In this document: positions 53,421 through 61,617 of the stretch, piece after piece | How the letters are laid out: each line of letters begins with the position of its first letter | Numbering within the stretch: the stretch's first letter is position 1 | DNA from: Woeseiaceae bacterium | Lineage (GTDB): Bacteria; Pseudomonadota; Gammaproteobacteria; Steroidobacterales; Woeseiaceae | Direction of reading: 5' to 3' | DNA: 64,000 bases | Assembly (NCBI GenBank): GCA_021773075.1 | Contig: JAJFKT010000015.1 | Span: 109,022 to 173,021 of the forward strand | Made by a program: the position numbers and the translations under genes | The notes under the pieces: model-generated | The model's input: only the letters and a program-made list of their open reading frames with translations | What the model was told of the DNA's origin: nothing | Databases searched by the model: none

Positions 53421-54236
53421 ATGAAAAAAATAATCACTGTACTGACCCTGGCGTTTGTAGTCGCCGGTTGCGACCGGCAGGCGAGCGAACCCGAAGCCGC
53501 CACAACTGCGCCTGAGCCCGCGGCAGCAGCCGTTGTCGAAGCGGAAGTGTCCATTTACGCGGCAGCCGTTGCCAGCGAGACACGTCCCGAAGCTGATCGC
53601 GAGAGCGATGCCGGCCGTCAACCCGAAGCCGTACTCGAATTTTTCGGCATCCAGCCCGGCGACGTCGTTCTCGAGATGTGGGCCGGCGGTGGTTACTACA
53701 CTGAAATGCTCGCGCACGTGGTGGGTGAGAGCGGCAAGGTCATCGTGCACGCCAACACACCGATGCTCAATTTCGCCGGTGAAGCGCACACGATGCGGCA
53801 TGCAGACAATCGCCTGCCCAACACCGAAATCCTGATGGCCGAGAACAATACGCTGGCACTCGAGGCTGATAGCTTCGATGCAGCGACAATCGTTCTCAAT
53901 TATCACGACCTTTATTGGTCGTCGGAAGAATACGGCTGGGATCAGATCGATGTACCTGTCTTCCTCGCCGAGGTGTGCAAGGGCATTAAGCCTGGCGGTA
54001 CCTTAGGCATTATCGATCATCAGGCCGCTAGCGGTTCGCCATCAGAGACGGGCAGCACACTGCATCGTATCGATTCGGCGATCGTGATCGCTGAGCTTGA
54101 GGCCGTCGGTTTTGTCCTCGACGGTGAAAGCAATGCGCTGGCCAATCCCGAAGACGATCATACGAAGGGCGTCTTCGACCCGGAGATACGCGGCAAGACA
54201 GATCGATACGTGCTGCGCTTTAAGAAGCCGGAGTAA
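53421..54236 (+). CDS. Lipoprotein with class I methyltransferase-like fold
   Basis: A 271-residue protein with a lipobox leader (AFVVAGCDRQ) and an Ala/Pro/Glu-rich linker, followed by a Rossmann-like methyltransferase domain. Motif I reads VVLEMWAGGGYYTEML and the later IVLNYHDLYW, with GGTLGIIDHQA, matches the motif IV-VI region. Genes of this type are annotated as methyltransferases, but S-adenosylmethionine is not expected outside the cytoplasm, so its true activity is open. Confidence 0.85.
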   Translation: MKKIITVLTLAFVVAGCDRQASEPEAATTAPEPAAAAVVEAEVSIYAAAVASETRPEADRESDAGRQPEAVLEFFGIQPGDVVLEMWAGGGYYTEMLAHVVGESGKVIVHANTPMLNFAGEAHTMRHADNRLPNTEILMAENNTLALEADSFDAATIVLNYHDLYWSSEEYGWDQIDVPVFLAEVCKGIKPGGTLGIIDHQAASGSPSETGSTLHRIDSAIVIAELEAVGFVLDGESNALANPEDDHTKGVFDPEIRGKTDRYVLRFKKPE

Positions 54237-54251
54237 CGGCCGCAAGTTCTA

Positions 54252-54971
54252 CTACTGTTTAGGTTTGCGCCGCAGCCCGATGAGCGCTGCGTCCAGAAGG
54301 TCCAGCGGGGCGCCTAAGCGGAGCTTTCGAACCAACGTTTTGCGAATTCTGCGCTTCGACTCGGTGTGCGCTCGCGGATCCAGTTTGGTTGCGTCATTTG
54401 CGAGAGCCTCGGCGCGGGCCATTAGCGCATCCGGGTCGGCTAGTTCATCGAAGAAACCGGCCCTGAGCGCAGACTCCGGGTCGAAGTATTGCGAGAGCGT
54501 CACCGCACGCTGGAATGCGGCCGGCACGAGCCGGTGGCGCAGCATTGCTGCCGCAACTCGTGGCATAGTCATGCCGATCGCCACTTCATTGGCAGCGATC
54601 TTGAAATCGCCGCGACTGCCGATCACGTAATCGGCCGACAGCATCATAAAGACACCCATCGCGAGCACGTGACCGTTGCACGCTACGATGACAGGGTACG
54701 GGTAGCGCAGGATGCGAGCCGGCAGGGAATATCCCAGGCGAAGCATATTGAGTGCTTCGAAACCGCCGCGCTTCATTGTTTTGAGATCGAACCCTGCAGA
54801 GAGGACGGATTCTCGTCCGGTGAGGATGATGGCCGCGTGGTCGGATTCGGCTTGGTCTAGTGCTTGGTAGAGCTCGTGGAGAACTGCAGGCGACAGTGCG
54901 TTGCGTTTGCCGTCGTCTATGCGGATGGTGGCGAAGTTGTTTTGGAGGGTGTAGTGGACGAGGTTGGTCAT
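54252..54971 (-). CDS. Enoyl-CoA hydratase/isomerase (crotonase) family protein
   Basis: A 239-residue crotonase-fold enzyme. The oxyanion hole is in SAGFDLKTM and CNGHVLAMGVFM; the order NGKRNALSPAVL-like start (DDGKRNALSPAV) and DYVIGSRGDFKIAANEVAIGM are family hallmarks. The usual catalytic Glu of hydratases in the second oxyanion region is not obvious, so an isomerase or dehydrogenase-less role is possible. The track ORF starts at 55319, but the 116 residues before MTNLV have no family counterpart and cross a tRNA remnant. Confidence 0.88.
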   Translation of the reverse strand: MTNLVHYTLQNNFATIRIDDGKRNALSPAVLHELYQALDQAESDHAAIILTGRESVLSAGFDLKTMKRGGFEALNMLRLGYSLPARILRYPYPVIVACNGHVLAMGVFMMLSADYVIGSRGDFKIAANEVAIGMTMPRVAAAMLRHRLVPAAFQRAVTLSQYFDPESALRAGFFDELADPDALMARAEALANDATKLDPRAHTESKRRIRKTLVRKLRLGAPLDLLDAALIGLRRKPKQ

Positions 54972-55339
54972 TGGGTAAGGATACTCGTCTACGCTTTCCG
55001 CTGTCGTCGTTTGGCAAATCGACTGCAGCCGTAGATTCGGTGTATCGCTGGCCGCCGCATTAACTTCGTAGCCCGGTTCGCACTTTGGCTCTTGCCAGTG
55101 TTCGATCGGTGCATGCAGCCCGAGTGTATTAAGGCGGGTAAGAGGGCGGACCGAAAATCTGCGTGTCGGTGGTTCGATATCGCCCCTGGCCACCATTATT
55201 ATCAATGACTTGCAGTAGTTGAGTCGTCTCAGGTCAGCCAATCTATTCGTTGAGTGCCCATTTGGCGCCCATAACGAAGAAAAGATTCCCAATGGCCTAC
55301 CTGCAATTCCGTGACCCAACCAAGAGTAGGGCAGTGAGC
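54972..55339. other. Gene-free stretch containing a tRNA remnant
   Basis: No credible coding region lies here. The minus-strand ORF extension encodes the kind of spurious peptide (MVARGDIEPPTRRF) that appears antisense to tRNA genes. The 3' half of a decayed tRNA-Phe lies at 55131-55195. The sequence to the right turns noticeably AT-rich, marking entry into the accessory island. Confidence 0.7.
55131..55195 (+). pseudogene. tRNA-Phe remnant (3' half intact, 5' half lost)
   Basis: From 55146 onward a tRNA can be folded: anticodon stem GCGGA/TCTGC with loop CCGAAAA (anticodon GAA for Phe), variable region GTGTC, T stem and loop GGTGG-TTCGATA-TCGCC, acceptor strand CCTGGCC, discriminator A and encoded CCA. 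U33 is replaced by C. The matching acceptor strand GGCCAGG and the D-arm stem are absent or decayed upstream, so it is not functional. It looks like an att-type scar left by integration at a tRNA-Phe gene. Confidence 0.78.
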
Positions 55340-56482
55340 CTACTTCAAGCCAATCTCTGTGTTGCTGCGAATTTGATCCAGAAGCTGCGTTTCGCCGGAC
55401 GTGCCGGGAAGAAATTCATCTGTGTTGAATCCGCCGGGCTGAATGTCGACCAATGCGAGAATCTCGCGAAATTTTCCGCGCTTAAAGGACTCAGCTGAAG
55501 ACGATTCTCGGAGATGCAAATACAAGTCTGGCAAGAATCTCATGAATGCTCGGAATCCGTTTGTTCGCGGCAGGATGTTGCCTTTGTCTCTACTAATCCA
55601 ATCGTCATGCCATAGACTGTCAATAGCGTGGAAGTACTCCGATACATTTTTGGCGATCGCCGAGTCCTTCTCGCCGACAAATAAATGCCGAAAGGGCATT
55701 TTTCTTCGTTCATCATCATTTGGAGGTGCTAGCTTCTTGCCGCGAAGTAATCGATCGCGGTCCGTTACTTCGTCACTGGTTATTGTTGGCATGAGGGACA
55801 TGACAAACGCTGCTTGAGTGATGGTCTCGCCAGTCACGCCGGGTGTGGCGCTTCCTAATCTCTTAATCATCCCTTTGAACGGACTCTCTGCCGATCTATT
55901 CAGCGCAACGGCAATATTGTGACATGTTTTCTGAGGACTTCGAGATTTGGAGTAATCAAGAAGGTCGAAAACCAAACTTCGGTTGACCTTAGTTTGCGCG
56001 AGATTGACCGTAGCAAACATGTACGCTTGATCAGCGATATCGGCATCCACGACAATCGTTACCGGTACCTGAAATACTTTCTCCTCGAACGATCGCAATC
56101 CCTCGATTCTATGCTGACCATCCAGCACTTTTGCGATGTCAATAAATGCTATTTCGCGCCGCCCTTTCTTCTTGGCAACACTCGTTAACGTTAACAGCTT
56201 AGATTTTTCGTCGAATGAAGCGCACTCTCCCTCTACCGAAAGGACTATTGAGGTGGGGAACGCGGCATCGATCGTGTTCACAAATTTTCCGATATCCGCA
56301 ACGCGAGTCGGACTAAGTTTTCTTTGAATCCCAATATAGTTGTCAAGCTCTGTTTCGATTCTGCGCATGTCGACAAAAGAAATCTGACATAGGTCACTGT
56401 GATTCATAACGCCGACATAAAAATCGCCAATCGGTTGGGTCATTTTTATCGCATCAATAGTTATCTCGCCATGTTCCATCAC
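55340..56482 (-). CDS. DGQHR domain protein (DndB-like)
   Basis: A 380-residue cytosolic protein with the family motif VLDGQHRIEGL near residue 120 and the surrounding pattern (PVTIVVDADIADQAYMFATVNLAQTKVNRSLVFDLLD) seen in DGQHR proteins and in DndB, a regulator of DNA phosphorothioate modification genes. DndC, DndD and DndE are absent, so it is not a standard Dnd locus. Its start overlaps the stop of the upstream membrane protein gene by 4 bp. It is the last gene of the five-gene minus-strand island operon. Confidence 0.88.
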   Translation of the reverse strand: MMEHGEITIDAIKMTQPIGDFYVGVMNHSDLCQISFVDMRRIETELDNYIGIQRKLSPTRVADIGKFVNTIDAAFPTSIVLSVEGECASFDEKSKLLTLTSVAKKKGRREIAFIDIAKVLDGQHRIEGLRSFEEKVFQVPVTIVVDADIADQAYMFATVNLAQTKVNRSLVFDLLDYSKSRSPQKTCHNIAVALNRSAESPFKGMIKRLGSATPGVTGETITQAAFVMSLMPTITSDEVTDRDRLLRGKKLAPPNDDERRKMPFRHLFVGEKDSAIAKNVSEYFHAIDSLWHDDWISRDKGNILPRTNGFRAFMRFLPDLYLHLRESSSAESFKRGKFREILALVDIQPGGFNTDEFLPGTSGETQLLDQIRSNTEIGLK

Positions 56483-56991
56483 TGACCTCCTTCATCGCTA
56501 AGGTCTATCGACGATCCACTTTCGGCACGAGGTTGTTCGAGCATACGATCCATACGATATTGAAAGACTTGCGTTATGTACCAGGTGAGAATGGCGACGA
56601 TGTACGCGGCAATTGCAAAATAGAATACGTATTCCTTATCTACATCTGGATTCGTCTTCGACACTGCGTAGACGATGGCGGTGGAAAGGAGTAAACCCCA
56701 GATTGTCCACTCCAAAGCAAAGAAAGCGCTGCTATGTCGTCGAGCTCGCCAATGAAAAACCATGTATGTAATCGAAGGAGCAATGATTGCCGTAACATAT
56801 AGAAAGACTTCTGTCGGAATGAAGAATTCTGACCATGATTTTCCCAGGCCGGACAATGACTTGTAGCCATCATAACCATTTACTCCGCCGACAAGCCATA
56901 TCGATAAAATCGGAATTAGCGAAGATATGGACCAAATTGCAACGGTTTCCTTTGCCGCTTTGTAATAAGGTGTTTCGCGAAAATTGCGCAT
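56479..56991 (-). CDS. Four-helix membrane protein next to DGQHR gene
   Basis: A 170-residue protein with four hydrophobic segments (TVAIWSISSLIPILSIWLV, VFLYVTAIIAPSITYMVF, WTIWGLLLSTAIVYAV, YFAIAAYIVAILTWYI) and a short acidic cytosolic tail. No family is recognised. Translation is coupled by a 4-bp overlap to the DGQHR gene. In defence operons such small membrane proteins often act as effectors that disturb the membrane; here that is only inference. Confidence 0.72.
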   Translation of the reverse strand: MRNFRETPYYKAAKETVAIWSISSLIPILSIWLVGGVNGYDGYKSLSGLGKSWSEFFIPTEVFLYVTAIIAPSITYMVFHWRARRHSSAFFALEWTIWGLLLSTAIVYAVSKTNPDVDKEYVFYFAIAAYIVAILTWYITQVFQYRMDRMLEQPRAESGSSIDLSDEGGQ

Positions 56992-57026
56992 CAGATCCTC
57001 ATATAATAATTTTGGAGTGATTCAGT

Positions 57027-57839
57027 TCACCGCCAACACTGAATAACCAATTCGGATTGGAGTCCTCGGTACTCGCTTGATGCCGCAATTACACTCGACC
57101 GACTCACCCGCTCCTTAGAAAATCCACGGTAGAGTTTTCGAACGGTCGAATGGTCCGCGTTCGTAATCAAGACTTTGGCGCCTCTTATCGTAGCGTTTTC
57201 CACAGAATCGCGAAGGCGCAATTGATCTTGCCATGAAAAAATCTTCTCATTGTATTTTAGGAATCCGTTCAGATTGTGATTTACCGTGTACGGTGGATCA
57301 ACGAAGACAAAGTCTCCCTTCCCCGCGGCGCCGATGGTTACATCGAAATCGCAAACGCGTAGATCCGCATTTTGGAGCACCTCAGCAGTTTGGCGAAAAT
57401 CATCGGATGGCAGTAGAGCAGATTTCTTGCTGCCGATTGGAACATTGAAGTCCCCATTCCTGTTTACGCGGTAAAGTGCATTCCAGCATGTTCTATTCAA
57501 ATAGATCGTACGAGAAGCTCTCGCGAATTCTGACCTAGGGACTGTTGCTCGAACGTCGTAGAAATAGGATTTCGAGTGATTCTGGTCGTGCACTCGAAGA
57601 TACCGCCATACTAAATCGGGTCTTTTCCTTAGCGCGGTATATGCGTTAATTAGTTCACCGTTGATGTCTGAAAGAACGGCGCGTTTCGGAGCCAAGAAAA
57701 AATAGACAGCAGCGGAGCCAAGAAAAGGCTCGTAATAGCTTCGAAACCTTTTCGGAAAGAGATGAAAATGATCTTGGACAAACCAACGCTTGCCACCCGC
57801 CCACTTTAGAAATGGTGCAATTTCTTTCGCTTGATTCAT
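57027..57839 (-). CDS. Dam-type DNA adenine methyltransferase (D12 class)
   Basis: N6-adenine methyltransferase of the M.DpnII/Dam alpha class, about 270 residues. S-adenosylmethionine binding is indicated by FLKWAGGKRW and YYEPFLGSAAV; the catalytic motif IV is DPPYTVNHN. The family usually methylates GATC, but target specificity cannot be read here. Two possible ATGs (57851 or 57839) differ by four residues. It sits 35 bp upstream of the four-helix membrane protein gene and has no obvious cognate endonuclease on this strand. Confidence 0.93.
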   Translation of the reverse strand: MNQAKEIAPFLKWAGGKRWFVQDHFHLFPKRFRSYYEPFLGSAAVYFFLAPKRAVLSDINGELINAYTALRKRPDLVWRYLRVHDQNHSKSYFYDVRATVPRSEFARASRTIYLNRTCWNALYRVNRNGDFNVPIGSKKSALLPSDDFRQTAEVLQNADLRVCDFDVTIGAAGKGDFVFVDPPYTVNHNLNGFLKYNEKIFSWQDQLRLRDSVENATIRGAKVLITNADHSTVRKLYRGFSKERVSRSSVIAASSEYRGLQSELVIQCWR

Positions 57840-57960
57840 ATAGCACCCCATCCCCTATTCGGGCATTGTAGCCCACATATATCAACGATGCTTGAGATGT
57901 AGTTCTCGTAACGAGAGACTGTTGGTTTGACCATGAGTCGCCCACGTTGGTAGGGTGGCC

Positions 57961-58635
57961 CTACTGCTCCGGCAATTGATCGCTATTCGCTGCCTCGGCA
58001 TCCTCAGGCTCGTCTTGGCTCTCTGGAGCTTGAATGGGCAGTTCGATATCCGGCGCATCGCTAGCACTAATACTAGTTTCATCTGGTTGTTGAACTTGAG
58101 TAGTGCTGAACTCTTGGGTCTCCTTATTCTTTGCTTCCTCGGTCATAGGCGTAGGCGTGGTTACGATTAGCAGCAGTGCGAACAGTACAATTAACGCACC
58201 GCCGACTCCGTAGAAAGAATCCATTTTATCCTTCGAATGAAACGTTTTGCCAAAGAGATCGAAAGGACTTTCTTTGCCAATAGATTTGGTGAGTGAAAGT
58301 TCCGGCAACACATCCTCGTATTTTTCTTCGATTGCCTGGCCATGATATATAGAGCCCATTAATAGACGGTGATACCAAAACCGATCCATGAAGTACAACG
58401 CAAGCCAGAACACAAGTGCTGCCACAAGCACGTAGACACTAATTGGAATGACAATACTTCCAATTGATGCAGTAAGACCCTCTCTATATGACAAAGCAGC
58501 TGCGCCGAGAAGAGCACCCAAACCACCAACGGCGATGCTGCGAATTTTCATTTCGATGTCGTTAAAGTGTTTTTGAACATCAATCGTCGCTTTCCAGATT
58601 TCTACTATTGCGCCAAGTTCAGTCTTTTCGCTCAT
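57961..58635 (-). CDS. Membrane protein with two to three helices, SLATT-like in layout
   Basis: A 224-residue protein. An N-terminal helix (LGAIVEIWKATIDVQKHFND) leads to two adjacent membrane segments (IRSIAVGGLGALLGAAALSY, VYVLVAALVFWLALYFMDRFWYH), a cytosolic middle part, a third segment (GGALIVLFALLLIVT) and a long acidic, Glu/Pro/Gln-rich tail. The order of a helical stretch plus a double helix resembles SLATT-type 2TM effectors of antiphage systems; this is a layout comparison only. The ATG at 58635 overlaps the HAD gene end by 17 bp. Confidence 0.72.
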   Translation of the reverse strand: MSEKTELGAIVEIWKATIDVQKHFNDIEMKIRSIAVGGLGALLGAAALSYREGLTASIGSIVIPISVYVLVAALVFWLALYFMDRFWYHRLLMGSIYHGQAIEEKYEDVLPELSLTKSIGKESPFDLFGKTFHSKDKMDSFYGVGGALIVLFALLLIVTTPTPMTEEAKNKETQEFSTTQVQQPDETSISASDAPDIELPIQAPESQDEPEDAEAANSDQLPEQ

Positions 58636-59515
58636 CTTTTTTTCCTGTCGCGAATACGAAGTGGCCGAGCAATTCTGAGAATCCGTTTTCAAGCACAATG
58701 CTGGGCGTGACTTCGTCACGAGTCAATTTACGCTCAGTCGCTACTTGCTCGTCCGTCCAATGTGTCACTTCCCGTAATAGTTCATAGCTCTCTCGCGTGT
58801 GAGCTTCGCCGTATGCGGCGAGCACGTCATCAACGCCGGCATGCTGTGCCATCGCGACATCCTTAAATAGGCTATCGCCGACATAGACAGCATCGCTTTG
58901 GCTGACGCCCATGTCAGACACAATGTCTTGCAAGATCTGCGGATTCGGTTTGACTTCGCCGGCAGGAGTGTTCCTATGAACCGTCCTTTCCAGACTCTTG
59001 TATTCGGACTGAAATAGCTCTTCCCTATCGCGATTCAGGTTAGCCGGAATATCGTGGTCGGCGGGCGAGTAAATATAGTGGAGTAATCCATCAAGACCCA
59101 ATCGCGAGATTCGGTAGCTAGTATAGTAAGCCATCGATTCGGTATAACCGACTATTGTTCCTCCCGCCGCGGCAATCCCGGTTAGCGTATCAACAACTCC
59201 CGGGTACACCTCCAAAGTCTGTTCGCGTGCATCTCGGAACGCCTGGACGGCCTTTTGATAAGTTCGACGCGTACCTTCTGGGTCACTATGGTTCTGCAGG
59301 CTCGGGAGTTCCTCAATCAGAAATGCATATTCCGACGTGCCGTGGAGTTGATGAACAGACTTTATCTCCTTTACCAACTGAGAGCGGGGCATCTTACTCG
59401 TGGCCACGAGCGTATCCAGCATGGCTGAAAAGGACTGATACCAAATCTCAACCCAGTCAAACAGCGTATTGTCTAGGTCTGTAATTAGTAGCGTCTTTGG
59501 AATTGGTGTACTCAT
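58619..59515 (-). CDS. HAD superfamily hydrolase, first gene of island operon
   Basis: A 298-residue haloacid-dehalogenase-type phosphohydrolase. The nucleophile motif is ITDLDNTLFDW, the second motif TGIAAAGGTIVGYTES, the Lys motif AGEVKPNPQILQ and the acidic pair VGDSLFKDVAMA. All four catalytic motifs appear intact. It is soluble, with no signal peptide. Gene order makes it the promoter-proximal member of a five-gene unit with two membrane proteins, a Dam-type methylase and a DGQHR protein. Its substrate, a phosphate ester or nucleotide, is unknown. Confidence 0.9.
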   Translation of the reverse strand: MSTPIPKTLLITDLDNTLFDWVEIWYQSFSAMLDTLVATSKMPRSQLVKEIKSVHQLHGTSEYAFLIEELPSLQNHSDPEGTRRTYQKAVQAFRDAREQTLEVYPGVVDTLTGIAAAGGTIVGYTESMAYYTSYRISRLGLDGLLHYIYSPADHDIPANLNRDREELFQSEYKSLERTVHRNTPAGEVKPNPQILQDIVSDMGVSQSDAVYVGDSLFKDVAMAQHAGVDDVLAAYGEAHTRESYELLREVTHWTDEQVATERKLTRDEVTPSIVLENGFSELLGHFVFATGKKDERKD

Positions 59516-59591
59516 CCGAGCGTGCTGTCCTTGCGGGCTATATTCTTGGTGAGAGACTTACGTCTGCCAGAGAATTTGTAACAATTGGCCG

Positions 59592-59606
59592 CTGGTAGTC
59601 TACCAG
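59592..59606. promoter_or_regulatory. Perfect 15-bp palindrome between the divergent island operons
   Basis: CTGGTAG-T-CTACCAG has 7-bp perfect arms around one central base. It lies about 77 bp upstream of the HAD gene start and 300 bp upstream of the methyltransferase. No T-run follows, so an operator is more likely than a terminator. Confidence 0.5.
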
Positions 59607-59872
59607 TAGCTCGTAGTTATCTGCCGGCCTATATCAGTCGCCCTGTCAGATGTTATTCAGATGAACTGGATCGGTCTTAGTTACTAGATACCCCTTAGCC
59701 GTATTGTTGGCGGTATTGCCGTCGGAAGCTGACCGATTCAGGAACGAATCTACTACCTAGAATCATCGCTTAACCAAGGACGAGGATTGACCGATGATCT
59801 AGTTGCGATGAGACGTGCTCGTGATCAAGGACCTCTATGGAGTCGGCCGCTATGGCTCGCGCTGGGAATAAA

Positions 59873-59888
59873 TGATATCGTGATATCA
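59873..59888. promoter_or_regulatory. 16-bp palindrome just upstream of the C5 methyltransferase
   Basis: TGATATC-GT-GATATCA is a perfect inverted repeat 21 bp before the methyltransferase ATG. C5 methyltransferases of the SsoII type bind such operators through an N-terminal extension to repress their own gene; this enzyme also has an N-terminal extension, so the site is a good candidate. Confidence 0.55.
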
Positions 59889-59909
59889 ACTCGTCCCAGA
59901 GATCGCAAA

Positions 59910-61190
59910 ATGACAAAAGATGTCCTGATTCGTGACTTAACAACTGAAGATCAAAACTGGCTAAATGACGCGAAGCCCGCTGGCATTTCCCAAGTGGAAT
60001 TCCTCCGCTCGGTATTGCGGGAAGCGAGGGATAATTCATTGCAGCCGAGTCTCTTTGATTTCGCGATTGAGCCTAAGACCGTTTACGGAAACGTGCCGTT
60101 CAAATTTATCGATCTGTTCGCCGGCGTTGGCGGATTTCGTTCGGGGCTTACTGCCTTGGGAGGCAAGTGCGTATTCACCAGTGAGTGGGATAAATTCAGT
60201 AACAAGACATACCAATCCTGGTTCGGGGATGAAGATGTTCATACTGGCGATATTCGTGAATTGGACATCCGCACTGAGATCCCGGACCACGATGTCCTCT
60301 GCGCAGGTTTTCCTTGTCAGCCGTTCTCATTGGCAGGCGTGTCGAAAAAGAACTCTCTCGGTCGCAGCCATGGATTCGAGGATGAAACTCAGGGAAACCT
60401 TTTTTTCAAAATCATGGATATTGTCGATAAAAAACGGCCACCGGTTCTGTTCCTTGAGAATGTTAAGAACCTTAGATCTCATGACAAGGGAAATACGTGG
60501 AAAGTAATTCAGGATTCTTTGATCGAACGTGACTACTCGGTATTTAGTCGCGTTATCGATGCTCGTGGCTGGGTTCCTCAACATCGAGAGCGCATCTTCA
60601 TTGTTTGTTTTGATAAACAAATCTTTGGACGAGAAGACGAGACTAATTTCCAGTTTCCAGAACCGCCGGAAGGGGAACCGCTTACGTTGAGCTCTATTCT
60701 GGAGACCACGGCGCCGGATAAGAAATACATGCTTTCCGACAAACTGTGGAGCTACTTACAAGCCTACGCGGAGAAACATAGAAAGAAAGGTAATGGATTC
60801 GGATATAGCCTGTTCACAGGTAAGGATGTGGCCCGCACACTGAGCGCGAGGTATCACAAAGACGGCTCGGAAATCCTGATCAAACAGAAGGGCTGGAGGA
60901 ACCCAAGAAGATTGACGCCTCTCGAGGCGAAACGGCTAATGGGTTTTGTCGACAAATATGCTGAAATGTATGGGCATGAGGATGGTTTTCCTCAGGTTGT
61001 GTCAGACACACAGGCGTATAGACAGTTCGGCAATGCAGTCGTACCACTGGTAGTAGAGGCTATCGCGCGTGAAATAGTACACACTATGTCGCAGGCGATA
61101 ACTACAGCGGAAAACAGCTGCCTGCTCAAAGGGCGAGTTTTTGCATCCGATAAGAATGGACGTACACGACAAGGAAACGCGCAGCCGTAA
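59910..61190 (+). CDS. Type II DNA cytosine-5 methyltransferase
   Basis: Modification enzyme of the restriction-modification system, about 427 residues. Ordered C5 motifs: I (FIDLFAGVGGFRSGL), IV with catalytic Cys (AGFPCQPFSLAG), VI (FLENVKN), VIII (QHRERIFIV), X (YRQFGNAVVP). A roughly 55-residue N-terminal extension (LTTEDQNWLNDAKPAGISQVEFLRSVLREA) precedes motif I and could bind DNA for autoregulation. ATG at 59910 is preferred over the track start at 59787. The 3' end overlaps vsr by 35 bp. With a Vsr enzyme and an MvaI-type nuclease, the target is probably a CCNGG-type site, which is inference. Confidence 0.95.
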   Translation: MTKDVLIRDLTTEDQNWLNDAKPAGISQVEFLRSVLREARDNSLQPSLFDFAIEPKTVYGNVPFKFIDLFAGVGGFRSGLTALGGKCVFTSEWDKFSNKTYQSWFGDEDVHTGDIRELDIRTEIPDHDVLCAGFPCQPFSLAGVSKKNSLGRSHGFEDETQGNLFFKIMDIVDKKRPPVLFLENVKNLRSHDKGNTWKVIQDSLIERDYSVFSRVIDARGWVPQHRERIFIVCFDKQIFGREDETNFQFPEPPEGEPLTLSSILETTAPDKKYMLSDKLWSYLQAYAEKHRKKGNGFGYSLFTGKDVARTLSARYHKDGSEILIKQKGWRNPRRLTPLEAKRLMGFVDKYAEMYGHEDGFPQVVSDTQAYRQFGNAVVPLVVEAIAREIVHTMSQAITTAENSCLLKGRVFASDKNGRTRQGNAQP

Positions 61191-61617
61191 TATGTCCCGC
61201 ATTCGCGGGACGAATACAAGACCAGAGCTTCAGGTAAGAAGAGTTTGCCATGGGCTGGGATTCCGATACCGGCTTCATCGAAAAGATCTCCCAGGAAAAC
61301 CGGACCTTGTCTTTCCCAAATATGGGGCCGTTGTATTTGTGAACGGTTGTTTCTGGCATGGCCACGATTGCCATCTGTTTAAAACGCCAGGCACTCGTAC
61401 GGAGTTCTGGACGGAAAAAATTGCCGGAACCAGGGCGCGAGATGAGTATCAGATCGCGCAGCTCGTTGACCTCGGATGGAGAGTGATGACCATTTGGGAG
61501 TGTGCGTTGAAAGGGAAGGGTAGACTGGATACTGACGAGACTGGTAGCCGAATCTCGGAGTGGTTGCTTTCGGGGACCGTGGTCTCAGAGGTTCGGGGGA
61601 GGATGAATGGGGCCTGA
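61156..61617 (+). CDS. vsr: Very short patch repair endonuclease (Vsr)
   Basis: Nicks DNA at T:G mismatches that arise when methylated cytosine deaminates, so that they are repaired to C:G. The 153-residue protein has the family start TRSRNMSRIRGTNTRPEL, the nuclease region KPDLVFPKYGAVVFVNGCFWHGHDCH with the catalytic and zinc residues, and the later LGWRVMTIWECAL. It overlaps the methyltransferase gene by 35 bp and the endonuclease gene by 11 bp, so all three are translated together. Confidence 0.95.
   Translation: MDVHDKETRSRNMSRIRGTNTRPELQVRRVCHGLGFRYRLHRKDLPGKPDLVFPKYGAVVFVNGCFWHGHDCHLFKTPGTRTEFWTEKIAGTRARDEYQIAQLVDLGWRVMTIWECALKGKGRLDTDETGSRISEWLLSGTVVSEVRGRMNGA

Larger units (their letters stand above)
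59516..59909. other. Divergent intergenic region of the island
   Basis: Nearly 400 bp without a credible gene separate the two arms of the island. The track ORF from 59787 only extends the methyltransferase frame upstream of its real start. Two palindromes (59592 and 59873) lie here and are likely control sites for the divergent operons. Confidence 0.6.

Noticed and set aside
54972-55319. N-terminal extension of the crotonase ORF
   Set aside because: It crosses the tRNA remnant and has no family match; the peptide resembles known spurious ORFs antisense to tRNA genes.
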